NCBI GenBank assembly: GCA_022711755.1
Contig: JAKLEA010000009.1
Coordinates: 1 to 64,000 of the forward strand
Length of the DNA stretch: 64,000 nucleotides
From: Planctomycetota bacterium
GTDB lineage: Bacteria > Planctomycetota > Brocadiia > SM23-32 > JAKLEA01
Direction: 5' to 3'
The notes under the pieces are model-generated. The model was not told the DNA's origin, ran no database searches, and was given only the letters and a program-made list of their open reading frames with translations. Shown here piece by piece: positions 42,072 to 50,285 of the stretch; position 1 is the stretch's first letter; every line of letters starts with the position of its first letter. The position numbers and the translations under genes are program-made.

Positions 42072-43130
42072 ATGAATATTGAAGAGCTTAGGAACGAGAT
42101 AGACAGGCTCGACGCCGAGATAGTCCGGCTTATCAACCGCCGCGCGCAGGTCGTCATGCGCGTCGGCGAGTTGAAGCGCAAGCAGGACGCGACCATCTAC
42201 GTGCCTTCCCGGGAACAACGGGTGTTCCAGCATGTGAGCCAATGCAGCGAAGGGCCTCTTCCGGAGGAAAGCGTCGTATCCGTGTTCCGGGAGATCATAA
42301 GCGCATGCCGCGCTCTGGAGCATAAAGTCCGGGTGGCCTTCCTGGGACCGCTGGGCACGTTCTCCCATCGGGCGGCAAGGACGGTATTCGGAAGCTCTGT
42401 TGAATTTGTCCCCGTTCCCGCCATGGACGCCATATTTGACGAGGTGGAGAAGCGCCGGGCGGATTACGGCGTCGTGCCGGTCGAGAACTCATCTCAGGGC
42501 GGGATTCATGATACTCTGCGGCGATTCATTGACTCCGACCTGACCGTTTGCGGTGAACTTACACTGGCGATACATCATTACCTGATGGCCCATTGCGATA
42601 TGGCGGACATCAAGACGGTCTACAGCAAGGAGACAGTGTTCATTCAGTGCCGCAAGTGGCTGACGAACAATCTGGGGCACATTGAGTGGCTTCCCGCCGC
42701 CAGCACGGCGGAAGCAGCCGCGATTGCGGCAAGGGAAGACGGCGCGGCGGCAATCGCCGGATTCGAGTCCGCAGGGATGAACGACCTGCGCATTCTGGCG
42801 GAACGCATAGAGGACGATTCGGAAAACCACACGCGATTTTTCGTTCTGGGACGGCAGGCGACGGAGCCGACCGGCAAGGACAAGACGTCGCTGTTGTGCA
42901 GCGTTCAGGACAGGCCGGGCGCGCTCTGCAACCTGCTGACGGAGTTGAAGAATGCGGACATCAACATGACGAAAATCGAAAGCTTCCCTTCGCCGAAGGC
43001 GGCTTTCCAATACTATTTCTTCATTGACATTCTTGGCCACAGCAAGGAGGAGCCTATCGCGGCGGCGCTTGAGAAGGCGCGAGGTCATTGCGTGGAATTC
43101 AAGGTTCTCGGCGCTTTTCCGCGCGGATAG
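42072..43130 (+). CDS. pheA: Bifunctional chorismate mutase / prephenate dehydratase
   Basis: 352 residues in three parts: an AroQ-type chorismate mutase (1-80), prephenate dehydratase (86-260) and an ACT domain (270-350). It converts chorismate to phenylpyruvate for phenylalanine synthesis. The dehydratase motif TRF is at 254-256; LGPLGTFSHRAA and VPVENSSQGGIHDT are also typical. In the ACT domain the GAL motif (GALCNLL, 283-289) is kept, but the phenylalanine-binding ESRP motif reads ESFP (303-306), so feedback inhibition may be altered. First gene of a seven-gene rightward run. Confidence 0.95.
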   Translation: MNIEELRNEIDRLDAEIVRLINRRAQVVMRVGELKRKQDATIYVPSREQRVFQHVSQCSEGPLPEESVVSVFREIISACRALEHKVRVAFLGPLGTFSHRAARTVFGSSVEFVPVPAMDAIFDEVEKRRADYGVVPVENSSQGGIHDTLRRFIDSDLTVCGELTLAIHHYLMAHCDMADIKTVYSKETVFIQCRKWLTNNLGHIEWLPAASTAEAAAIAAREDGAAAIAGFESAGMNDLRILAERIEDDSENHTRFFVLGRQATEPTGKDKTSLLCSVQDRPGALCNLLTELKNADINMTKIESFPSPKAAFQYYFFIDILGHSKEEPIAAALEKARGHCVEFKVLGAFPRG

Positions 43131-43152
43131 GCCATCCATTGAGGATTGACGG

Positions 43153-43911
43153 ATGAGAAAGTATTTCGTTGCCGGCAACTGGAAGATGAATCTGACAATG
43201 GGCGAGAGCGCGAAGCTCGCCGCGGACCTGAAAGCCGCCATCGGCGGTCAGAGCGAGGTTGACGTGGCCGTCTGTCCGCCCTTTGTCTACGTCCCCGGCG
43301 TCGTGGAGGCGCTCAAGGGATCAACCATAGCCGTCGGGGCGCAGAACCTGTATCCCGCGCCTGGCGGGGCGTTCACAGGCGAAGTCTCGCCGAAGATGAT
43401 AAAGGACGTCGGATGCCGTTACGTCATCATCGGCCACAGCGAACGACGCCACATCCTGGGCGAGAAGGACGAATTCATCAACGCGAAGGTCAAATCCGCG
43501 CTGGAAGCCCAGTTGCTGCCCATCCTGTGCGTCGGCGAACTGCTGGCTGAACGACAGAGCGGCAGGACGCAGAGCGTGGTGTCCATCCAGGTCGAGAAGG
43601 GGCTGGCCGGGCTTACCGAGCAGGACGCCGCGAAGATAACGATCGCGTATGAGCCGGTCTGGGCCATCGGCACTGGCGAGACTGCAACCCCGGCGCAGGC
43701 TCAGGAGGTTCACGCCTACATACGCGGCTTGGTGAAGAAGCTTTTCGGCGATTCGATCGCGGATGCGATGCGAATCCAATACGGCGGCAGCGTGAAGCCG
43801 GACAACGCCGCAGAACTCATGGCCCAGCCGGACGTTGACGGCAGCCTTGTGGGCGGAGCAGCCCTGAAGGCAGAAAACTTTGTTCCGATAGTGCGCGCCG
43901 CGAAGGGATAA
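43153..43911 (+). CDS. tpiA: Triosephosphate isomerase
   Basis: 252 residues. NWKMNLT (catalytic lysine and asparagine), VIIGHSERR (electrophilic histidine) and AYEPVWAIGTGETATPAQAQE (catalytic glutamate and loop 6) are all present. It interconverts dihydroxyacetone phosphate and glyceraldehyde-3-phosphate in glycolysis. The gene lies 22 bases after pheA and 4 bases before secG; tpiA-secG is a widespread pair. Confidence 0.98.
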   Translation: MRKYFVAGNWKMNLTMGESAKLAADLKAAIGGQSEVDVAVCPPFVYVPGVVEALKGSTIAVGAQNLYPAPGGAFTGEVSPKMIKDVGCRYVIIGHSERRHILGEKDEFINAKVKSALEAQLLPILCVGELLAERQSGRTQSVVSIQVEKGLAGLTEQDAAKITIAYEPVWAIGTGETATPAQAQEVHAYIRGLVKKLFGDSIADAMRIQYGGSVKPDNAAELMAQPDVDGSLVGGAALKAENFVPIVRAAKG

Positions 43912-43915
43912 TGAA

Positions 43916-44443
43916 ATGGAACTTGAATCCAAGGGTAAAAAGATAAAGCGATACGCGATCGCGGCATCTTTCTTCGTGGTTGCCTTCCTGCTGTTCCTGC
44001 TGCGCGGAACAACGGGGTACGGCGGGCTGGCGACGACACTGTTGAAGATTTACGTAATCGCGTCCTGCACGATACTGATCCTTGCCGTCCTGATGCAGTC
44101 GGGAAAGGGCGGCGGTCTGGCGGCCATAGGCGGTCTGGGCGGGGATTCGCTGCTGGGTTCCAGATCGGCTACGCCCCTGGCCAAGGCAACCTATGTTCTC
44201 GGCTCGCTTTTCATCTTCATCTGCGTTCTGCTGGCGCGCCAGCCCATAGAGTTCGGCGGCGCGGCAGCGGCTGTTGAAAAGCAGCAGGTCGCGGCGGATG
44301 CCGCGCCCGCGGCCCCGGAAACCCCGGCGCCGGCAGCGGCAGAAACCAAACCCGAAGCCGCAGCGCCGGCCCCCGCGGCCGCCCCGGCTCCCGCCGAATC
44401 GCAGCCGGCAACCACTGAAAGCGCCCCGCCCGCGGAAAAGTAG
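43916..44443 (+). CDS. secG: Preprotein translocase subunit SecG with long Ala/Pro tail
   Basis: 175 residues. Two helices frame the SecG core (YVIASCTILILAVLMQSGKGGGLAAIGG ... LGSRSATPLAKATYVLGSLFIFICVLLA), with QSGKGGGL diagnostic. An extra helix-like segment precedes it (~15-35) and a C-terminal tail of ~60 residues follows, almost only alanine, proline, glutamate and lysine. Typical SecG is 75-130 residues, so this is extended at both ends. It helps SecYE move proteins across the membrane. Confidence 0.9.
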   Translation: MELESKGKKIKRYAIAASFFVVAFLLFLLRGTTGYGGLATTLLKIYVIASCTILILAVLMQSGKGGGLAAIGGLGGDSLLGSRSATPLAKATYVLGSLFIFICVLLARQPIEFGGAAAAVEKQQVAADAAPAAPETPAPAAAETKPEAAAPAPAAAPAPAESQPATTESAPPAEK

Positions 44444-44470
44444 ACGCGCATTCTAAGGGATTCTCCCCAG

Positions 44471-45355
44471 ATGCTCAACAGCATGACAGGCTACGGCAAG
44501 GGCGCCGCTGCAGAGGGCGAACGTCGCCTTGTCTGCGAGATAACCTCCGTCAACAACCGCTATCTCAGGCTTGTCCTGAAGATGCCGGACAGCTTCAACG
44601 GCCTGACAGCGCGGATCGAGAAGATCATCCGTGAGAAAGTAGTCAGGGGGACGCTTGACGTAAGCGTTTCCTATACCGGCGAAGCCGCCGAGGTTGAAAA
44701 GATAATCAATTTCGACGCCGCTGCCGGTTACTACCACGCAATCATGAAACTGGGCGAGAGGCTTGGATTGCGCCAGGAGCTGTCCATTGTAGGAATCCTC
44801 GGCCTGCCGGGGGTTGTGGACAAGTATGCGGCGGATGAGATTGATCTTGAGAAGGTCTGGGCGCTTTTCGAGCCGGCGCTTCGGGATGCCGCCGCGAACC
44901 TGAACGACATGCGCCGACAGGAGGGCGAAAGCCTTCATAAGGAATTGACCGGCATCCTGGACGAGATAAGGCGCGCGACGCAGGCGATCAAGACCGCGCT
45001 GCCGAAGGTGCGGGATGAATACCGCGAAAGACTTCTGAAGCGCGTGCAATCACTCCTGGACGAACATGGAGTCAAAGTAAGCGACGCGGACCTCTGCCGC
45101 GAGATGGCGATATTCTCCGAGCGCAGCGACGTGACCGAGGAGCTTTCCCGGATGGAAAGCCACATCGGGCAGGTTGAACAACTGATGAGCAACGAGGAGG
45201 CCGTCGGACGCAAGCTCGAATTCGTCTCGCAGGAGATGCTGCGCGAGGCCAACACTCTCGGCTCGAAGATCAGCGACAGCGCGCTGAGCTTCGTGGTTGT
45301 TGGATTGAAGGCCGAAATCGAGAAGTTCAGGGAACAGGCGCTAAACGTTGAGTAA
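44471..45355 (+). CDS. YicC family endoribonuclease
   Basis: 294 residues. MLNSMTGYGKG at the N-terminus and the C-terminal FVSQEMLREANTLGSKISD with ADLCREMAIFSERSDVTEEL are diagnostic for YicC/YloC. Members are hexameric, manganese-dependent endoribonucleases linked to sRNA decay and stationary phase. It overlaps gmk by eight bases, and YicC-gmk-rpoZ-coaBC is a conserved gene order across many phyla. Confidence 0.92.
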   Translation: MLNSMTGYGKGAAAEGERRLVCEITSVNNRYLRLVLKMPDSFNGLTARIEKIIREKVVRGTLDVSVSYTGEAAEVEKIINFDAAAGYYHAIMKLGERLGLRQELSIVGILGLPGVVDKYAADEIDLEKVWALFEPALRDAAANLNDMRRQEGESLHKELTGILDEIRRATQAIKTALPKVRDEYRERLLKRVQSLLDEHGVKVSDADLCREMAIFSERSDVTEELSRMESHIGQVEQLMSNEEAVGRKLEFVSQEMLREANTLGSKISDSALSFVVVGLKAEIEKFREQALNVE

Positions 45356-45941
45356 GCCGAAGATCAATGGCCGGCGCGGCGCGCTTGTGGTCGTCTCCGG
45401 ACCTTCCGGGGTCGGCAAGACCGTGCTGGCGCGCCGAGTAGCCGCTGCCATGGAAGGCGTCGGAGTCGTCCTGACCGCGACTACGCGCAAACCCCGATCA
45501 GGAGAGGCCGACGGCAGGGATTACAGGTTTGTCCCGCGCGAGACTTTCCGCGAGTGGGCTGACGCAGGCATGCTGTTGGAGCACGCGGTCTACGCCGGGG
45601 AGTTCTACGGGACGCCGCTGGACTGCGTTGAACAAACCCTGGCTGGGAACGACATAGCCCTGCTGCTGATTGATGTTCAGGGAGCGGCCCAGATCAGGCA
45701 GAAGCTGCCTGAATCCGTGTCGGTCTTCATCGCGCCGCCGAGCGAGGAGGCGCTGATGGAAAGGCTCATCGGCAGGGGCAAGGAAACCGAGGAACAGATC
45801 CGCGAGAGGCTGAAACGCGCCAGGCGCGAGATGGCCCTCAAGGATTCATACGATTACATACTCGTCAATGACGACCTGGAAGAGACGGCAAACGACTTCA
45901 AATCGTTGCTGGAGACGATACGGCTGCAAGAAAGGACATGA
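45348..45941 (+). CDS. gmk: Guanylate kinase
   Basis: 197 residues. The P-loop VVSGPSGVGKT and the GMP-binding TTRKPRSGEADGRDY are clear, with VYAGEFYGTP in the middle. It phosphorylates GMP to GDP. It overlaps the yicC gene and is followed after 3 bases by the omega subunit gene. Confidence 0.97.
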   Translation: MSKPKINGRRGALVVVSGPSGVGKTVLARRVAAAMEGVGVVLTATTRKPRSGEADGRDYRFVPRETFREWADAGMLLEHAVYAGEFYGTPLDCVEQTLAGNDIALLLIDVQGAAQIRQKLPESVSVFIAPPSEEALMERLIGRGKETEEQIRERLKRARREMALKDSYDYILVNDDLEETANDFKSLLETIRLQERT

Positions 45942-45944
45942 AAC

Positions 45945-46169
45945 GTGTTCAAAAGCGTGATAAGGGATTCGCAGGTTCATCGCATCGAAGAACTCGCCGC
46001 CAAAGAAGGCGGCTACTTCCGTCTGACGTCGCTGATCCAGAAACGGTTGAGAGAGGCAATCCGCGGCGGCGGCGCGTTCGCCCCGACGCAGAACATGAAC
46101 ACCCTCTTTGAGCTGACTCTCGACGAGATCGAGAAGGGGCTTCTGGAACTGGATGCGCAGAAGAAGTAG
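45945..46169 (+). CDS. rpoZ: RNA polymerase omega subunit-like protein
   Basis: 74 residues from GTG 45945 (AAAGGA upstream). YFRLTSLIQKRLREAIRGG matches the helix in omega that clamps beta-prime, where the usual RFELV.L..KRARQ pattern lies. Identity is low, but the place between gmk and coaC is the usual one for rpoZ. It would help assemble RNA polymerase and mediate (p)ppGpp effects. Confidence 0.75.
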   Translation: MFKSVIRDSQVHRIEELAAKEGGYFRLTSLIQKRLREAIRGGGAFAPTQNMNTLFELTLDEIEKGLLELDAQKK

Positions 46170-46222
46170 ATATCTGAGTCTGCTTTGCGACGTCCGTCCG
46201 GACTGATCGGGAGGCTCCGCGC

Positions 46223-46771
46223 ATGGCCAATATCGTTCTTGGAGTGACGGGAAGCATCGCCGCCTACAAGGCGGCCCAGATGGCGTCAACGCTGCGCGGC
46301 AAGGGGCACGAGGTCCAGGCGGTAATAACCGAATGCGGGCTGAAGTTCATAACGGCGGACACCTTCCTTGCGCTTACGAAGCGCCGCGCGCTGACCGACC
46401 TGTTCGACGCGAACGACGAGTTCAATCCGCTTCATGTATCGCTTTCGGAGTGGGCGGACCTGATCCTTATCGCCCCGGCCACCGCCAATACAATCGGCAA
46501 GATTGCCTGCGGGCTGGCGGATGACGTTCTTTCCTGCGCAGTGATGGCCACGCGATGCCCGATTATCATCGCCCCGGCGATGAATGACCTTATGTGGGGC
46601 AATTCGGCCGTCCAGCGCAACGTCGGAACATTGAAGGAAATGGGCATTCGCTTCATCGAGCCGGAGAGCGGAAGGCTCGCATCCGGCAAGATAGGGACGG
46701 GCAGGCTGGCGGATGTCGCAAAGATTATCGAAATGGTCGAATCCGTTCTGAAAGAGACGAAAAAGGGTTGA
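46223..46771 (+). CDS. coaC: Phosphopantothenoylcysteine decarboxylase (CoaC domain only)
   Basis: 182 residues of the HFCD flavoprotein fold: GVTGSIAAYKAAQMAS at the N-terminus, catalytic histidine region PLHVSLSEWAD, and the FMN/substrate strand APAMNDLMW. It decarboxylates 4'-phosphopantothenoylcysteine in coenzyme A synthesis. In most bacteria this domain is fused to the CoaB ligase as coaBC; here the protein stops after CoaC and no coaB follows, so CoaB must be encoded elsewhere. Last gene of the pheA run. Confidence 0.85.
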   Translation: MANIVLGVTGSIAAYKAAQMASTLRGKGHEVQAVITECGLKFITADTFLALTKRRALTDLFDANDEFNPLHVSLSEWADLILIAPATANTIGKIACGLADDVLSCAVMATRCPIIIAPAMNDLMWGNSAVQRNVGTLKEMGIRFIEPESGRLASGKIGTGRLADVAKIIEMVESVLKETKKG

Positions 46772-46863
46772 ACCTACCATACCTGTAATCTCAAAAAGTG
46801 ATTCGTGATGCCTTATAGTATGGTTTTTTCGCCGGAATAACGGCTAAAAACGCAAGAATCCTC

Positions 46864-46891
46864 TTGCCTCCAGCCCCTAAAGAGGTTATAT
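46864..46891 (+). promoter_or_regulatory. Putative promoter for ftsK
   Basis: TTGCCT (46864-46869), a 16-base spacer and TTATAT (46886-46891); TATACT at 46889-46894 is an alternative -10 with 19 bases. The ftsK ATG at 46920 follows with GGAGAG upstream. Confidence 0.4.
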
Positions 46892-46919
46892 ACTGCAAAA
46901 TTGGAGAGGGTAAGCTACG

Positions 46920-49900
46920 ATGGAGAGGGATAGAACCACTATGCGTGGAATCGCATTAGGTGTTGTTGTCTCCGTAGTCGCGCTTTTCCTGCTCGTATCA
47001 TTGTTCACTCTGGATCCGTGCGACCCTCCGTCGCCGGACTATCCTGCAAACGAGCAGATTGCGAACGCGTGCGGAGTGGCTGGCGCCTACTTCGGCGGGT
47101 ATCTTTACGACTTCCTCGGAGTCGGCGCACATACTGCCGCCTTTCTGCTCCTCGGTCTGGGGATAGCGATAGCGGCGGGGCGGACTCCGAAGGACATGCA
47201 GGTCCGGTTCACCGGGGCATGTCTGTTCGTGCTTGGCGTGGCGATGGCGACCGGCATGCAGCGGATCCCCCTTCTGCGCGCTGAAGACGGCTCGCACAAT
47301 CCATATGCGGGGATAATTGGCGCATTCGCCTCGAGGCTGGAGGTTGCGATGGGCGTCGCGGCCACGCGCCTTCTGCTCTTCGGGATATTCATCGCCTCCC
47401 TGTCCTGTATGTTCGCCACGTGGCTCCGGCAGGCCGTCACGGCGATGGTCGGCGAAGATATTGACGACGACGAGCTTCCCGAAGGCCGGCCCGTGTCTGC
47501 CACACAGTCGGCGTCAGCGTTGACGCTGAAGTCCGGCGCGCGGCATCTCCCCGATTTTTCAACTCCGCCTCCTCCACCGCTTGTGCGGACATCAGCAAAA
47601 CCTGCTTCCGATGACGGAGTAATGGGTCTTGACACCCCGCCCTCATTGTCCCCGCGTCCTGTTGCGGCGACTGCTGTCGCGGCTTTGCCTAAAGCGATGA
47701 CGGCAACCGTTGCGCCCAAGACAACCCCGGCAACGCCGAAAGTGGCGAAAGAAAGCCCCCGTCCCGCCCCGCGGATCGAACCCGCAAGGCCGGCCCTTTC
47801 CCCGGCGGCGGAAGTGAAGGCTGAAAACAAGGTCGCGGCTGATACTGAGAAAGCCGACGCGGCCATGCTGCGGGAACTACTTCAGGAAATGGAACCTGAA
47901 TCAATCGCGGAACCGGGCCAGGAATCCCGCGCGGCTGCGGTCAGACCCGTTAGTCCAGTCGTTGCGCCCCCACCTGCGATAAAACCAGCTGCCATGCCCG
48001 AGTTGATTGAAGAGCCGGAACCAGCCCTGAAGACTGCGGCATCGGTTCCGCCGCCGATTCCCGAACCTGAGATGGAAACGATCGAGGATCCCGCCGAGAA
48101 CGAAGAGATCGAGCCATCGGCCCTGCTGAATGAGGATTCAGGGACGATGGACGTTTTCGGCGATGATGAGCGCATGGAAGCTCCAAAGATAAAACTCGAA
48201 ACCCCCGCAATTTCCGCCGGAATTCAACGGACTCCGGCAGACGCCGCGCAGGATGAATCCCAATCGGCGGAGATCGGCATTTCGGAAACTGAGCTTTCAG
48301 AACCGGATATGCCCGATGTTGGGCTTCAAGAATCTGAGATTCCAGAATCAGCGATTCCGGAATCCGAAATACAAGTCTCCGAGCCTCAGGAAGAAAATAT
48401 TCGACATGGCGAGGACGCCCGGGCGGATGACGACTCCGGAACGGATACCTGCGCAGACGAGCTTGAGCCGGTTGATGACATAGCTCCGGACGGACTCATT
48501 GCGGAATCCGATGAGAATGAGGTGATGGGCGGCATAGGCGACGATGATGATTTTGCCGATGACGGCGATGAGGCGGGATCCGCATCACCTCTTCCTGAAG
48601 ACGCCGGCGAGACGGAGAACGCCGACATTGAGGCTGAGGCCAGACCCGATAAACCGCCCCGGCTGCCATCAGAAGCCCGTAAGAAGCCGGAAACCGGTTC
48701 CGGAGCGCCCAGGCCCAGAACCGAATACAAACTCCCGTCCCTCGATATGATCCAGATTCGTGGAGACGCGGGGATGACTGGCGAGGATGAGCAGAGAATC
48801 CAGGCCACCTGCGACGTGCTGGAAAAGACCCTGCGGGATTTCAACATCGGCGCGCGCGTGGTCGCCGTGCAAAGAGGGCCTGTCATCACCCTTTACGAGG
48901 TTGCGCTTGACAGCGGCGTGAAGTTGAGCAAGGTCGTTTCGCTTTCGGACGATCTGGCCATGGCGCTCAAAGCTCCGAACGCGCGCGTCGTCGCGCCGAT
49001 TCCGGGAAAGAATACTCTCGGCATTGAAATCCCGAACGCCCGCCGTTGCGCTATAAGCCTTCGGGAAATTCTCGAAAGCCGCCCGGAAGAGGTTCAGCGC
49101 ATGAACATCCCCCTGTGCCTGGGCATGGACGTCGGCGGCAAGGGGATGGCGATTGACATGGCCGGAGCGCCGCACCTGCTCATAGCCGGCGCAACCGGCT
49201 CCGGCAAGTCCGTGTGCATAAACACGATCATCATGAGCATTCTGATGACGCGCGGCCCGGACGAGGTGAAGCTGCTGATGGTTGACCCAAAGTGGGTCGA
49301 ACTGTCCGGCTACAAGGACCTGCCGCACCTGATCAGCCCCGTGATCACCGACATGAAACGGGCGGCGGCGGTTCTGGAATGGGCATGTCAGAAAATGGAC
49401 GACCGCTACGCGATGCTCGCGCGAGCGGGCGTGCGCAACATCGCTGGTTATAACCGTCTAAACCCGAAGGAACTCAAGCGCAGGCTCGATCCCAGCGGCG
49501 AGGCCATTCTTGACGACATCGAGCTGAAGCTGCCCTACATTGTCATCATCGTTGATGAATTCGCAGACCTTATGATGGTGGCGGCCAAGGAGGTCGAGAA
49601 CAGCATCATCCGCCTGAGCCAGAAGTCCAGGGCGGTCGGCATACACCTGATTCTGGCCACACAGCGCCCGAGCGTTGACGTCATCACGGGACTGATCAAG
49701 GCGAACATGCCTTGCCGCATCGCCTTCCAGGTGACCAGCAAGGTGGACTCGCGCACGATCCTTGACATGTCCGGCGCGGACAAGTTGCTGGGCAAAGGCG
49801 ACATGCTCCTGCTGGCCCCAGGGACGGGATTTCTGGAGCGCGCGCAGGGCTGCTACGTCTCCGACGAGGAAATCCAGGAGGTTGTGGAATACTGGCGGGT

Positions 49901-50207
49901 TCAGGGCAAGCCGGAATACGACCAAAGTCTTCAGCAGTTCAACAAGTCTGTCGAGACCGAGCCTGAGGACGCCGACGAGCTTTACGAAGAGGCGGTCAAG
50001 ATCGTGCTGGAATACCAGCGCGGGTCGGTGTCCCTGCTCCAGCGCAAACTCGGCATAGGCTACAGCAGGTCCGCAAGGATTATTGACAAGATGGCGGAAG
50101 CGGGTCTGCTGGGAGAATACAAAGGCAGCAACGCCAGGGACGTCCTCGTCACGCTTGAGGAATGGGAGGCGTTGCGCGCGCAACAGGCAAAGGGCGGGAA
50201 GAAATAA
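46920..50207 (+). CDS. ftsK: FtsK/SpoIIIE DNA translocase
   Basis: 1095 residues. An N-terminal region of about four helices (to ~180) anchors it at the septum. A long, low-complexity linker (~180-610) is rich in Pro, Glu, Ala and Asp and contains an ESEIPESAIPESEIQ-type repeat. The motor has Walker A GATGSGKSVCINT (~757), DPKWVELS, Walker B VIIVDEFADL and the LATQRPSVDVITG loop. The gamma domain that reads KOPS-like sequence is the end (LLQRKLGIGYSRSARIIDKMAEAGLLGEYKG). It pumps chromosomal DNA through the closing septum and activates Xer recombination. Its own promoter probably lies at 46864. Confidence 0.96.
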   Translation: MERDRTTMRGIALGVVVSVVALFLLVSLFTLDPCDPPSPDYPANEQIANACGVAGAYFGGYLYDFLGVGAHTAAFLLLGLGIAIAAGRTPKDMQVRFTGACLFVLGVAMATGMQRIPLLRAEDGSHNPYAGIIGAFASRLEVAMGVAATRLLLFGIFIASLSCMFATWLRQAVTAMVGEDIDDDELPEGRPVSATQSASALTLKSGARHLPDFSTPPPPPLVRTSAKPASDDGVMGLDTPPSLSPRPVAATAVAALPKAMTATVAPKTTPATPKVAKESPRPAPRIEPARPALSPAAEVKAENKVAADTEKADAAMLRELLQEMEPESIAEPGQESRAAAVRPVSPVVAPPPAIKPAAMPELIEEPEPALKTAASVPPPIPEPEMETIEDPAENEEIEPSALLNEDSGTMDVFGDDERMEAPKIKLETPAISAGIQRTPADAAQDESQSAEIGISETELSEPDMPDVGLQESEIPESAIPESEIQVSEPQEENIRHGEDARADDDSGTDTCADELEPVDDIAPDGLIAESDENEVMGGIGDDDDFADDGDEAGSASPLPEDAGETENADIEAEARPDKPPRLPSEARKKPETGSGAPRPRTEYKLPSLDMIQIRGDAGMTGEDEQRIQATCDVLEKTLRDFNIGARVVAVQRGPVITLYEVALDSGVKLSKVVSLSDDLAMALKAPNARVVAPIPGKNTLGIEIPNARRCAISLREILESRPEEVQRMNIPLCLGMDVGGKGMAIDMAGAPHLLIAGATGSGKSVCINTIIMSILMTRGPDEVKLLMVDPKWVELSGYKDLPHLISPVITDMKRAAAVLEWACQKMDDRYAMLARAGVRNIAGYNRLNPKELKRRLDPSGEAILDDIELKLPYIVIIVDEFADLMMVAAKEVENSIIRLSQKSRAVGIHLILATQRPSVDVITGLIKANMPCRIAFQVTSKVDSRTILDMSGADKLLGKGDMLLLAPGTGFLERAQGCYVSDEEIQEVVEYWRVQGKPEYDQSLQQFNKSVETEPEDADELYEEAVKIVLEYQRGSVSLLQRKLGIGYSRSARIIDKMAEAGLLGEYKGSNARDVLVTLEEWEALRAQQAKGGKK

Positions 50208-50285
50208 CGGCCAAATCCACCCGTTGAAACGCGAATGGAACAGGCGGCGCCGAGCCGCCCGAATGCCGAATTCAGGCTCCGGCCT

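Noticed and set aside
46825..46856. GCCG/CGGC stem between coaC and ftsK as a terminator
   Set aside because: The stem is only 4 bp and its T-run lies before it, not after.
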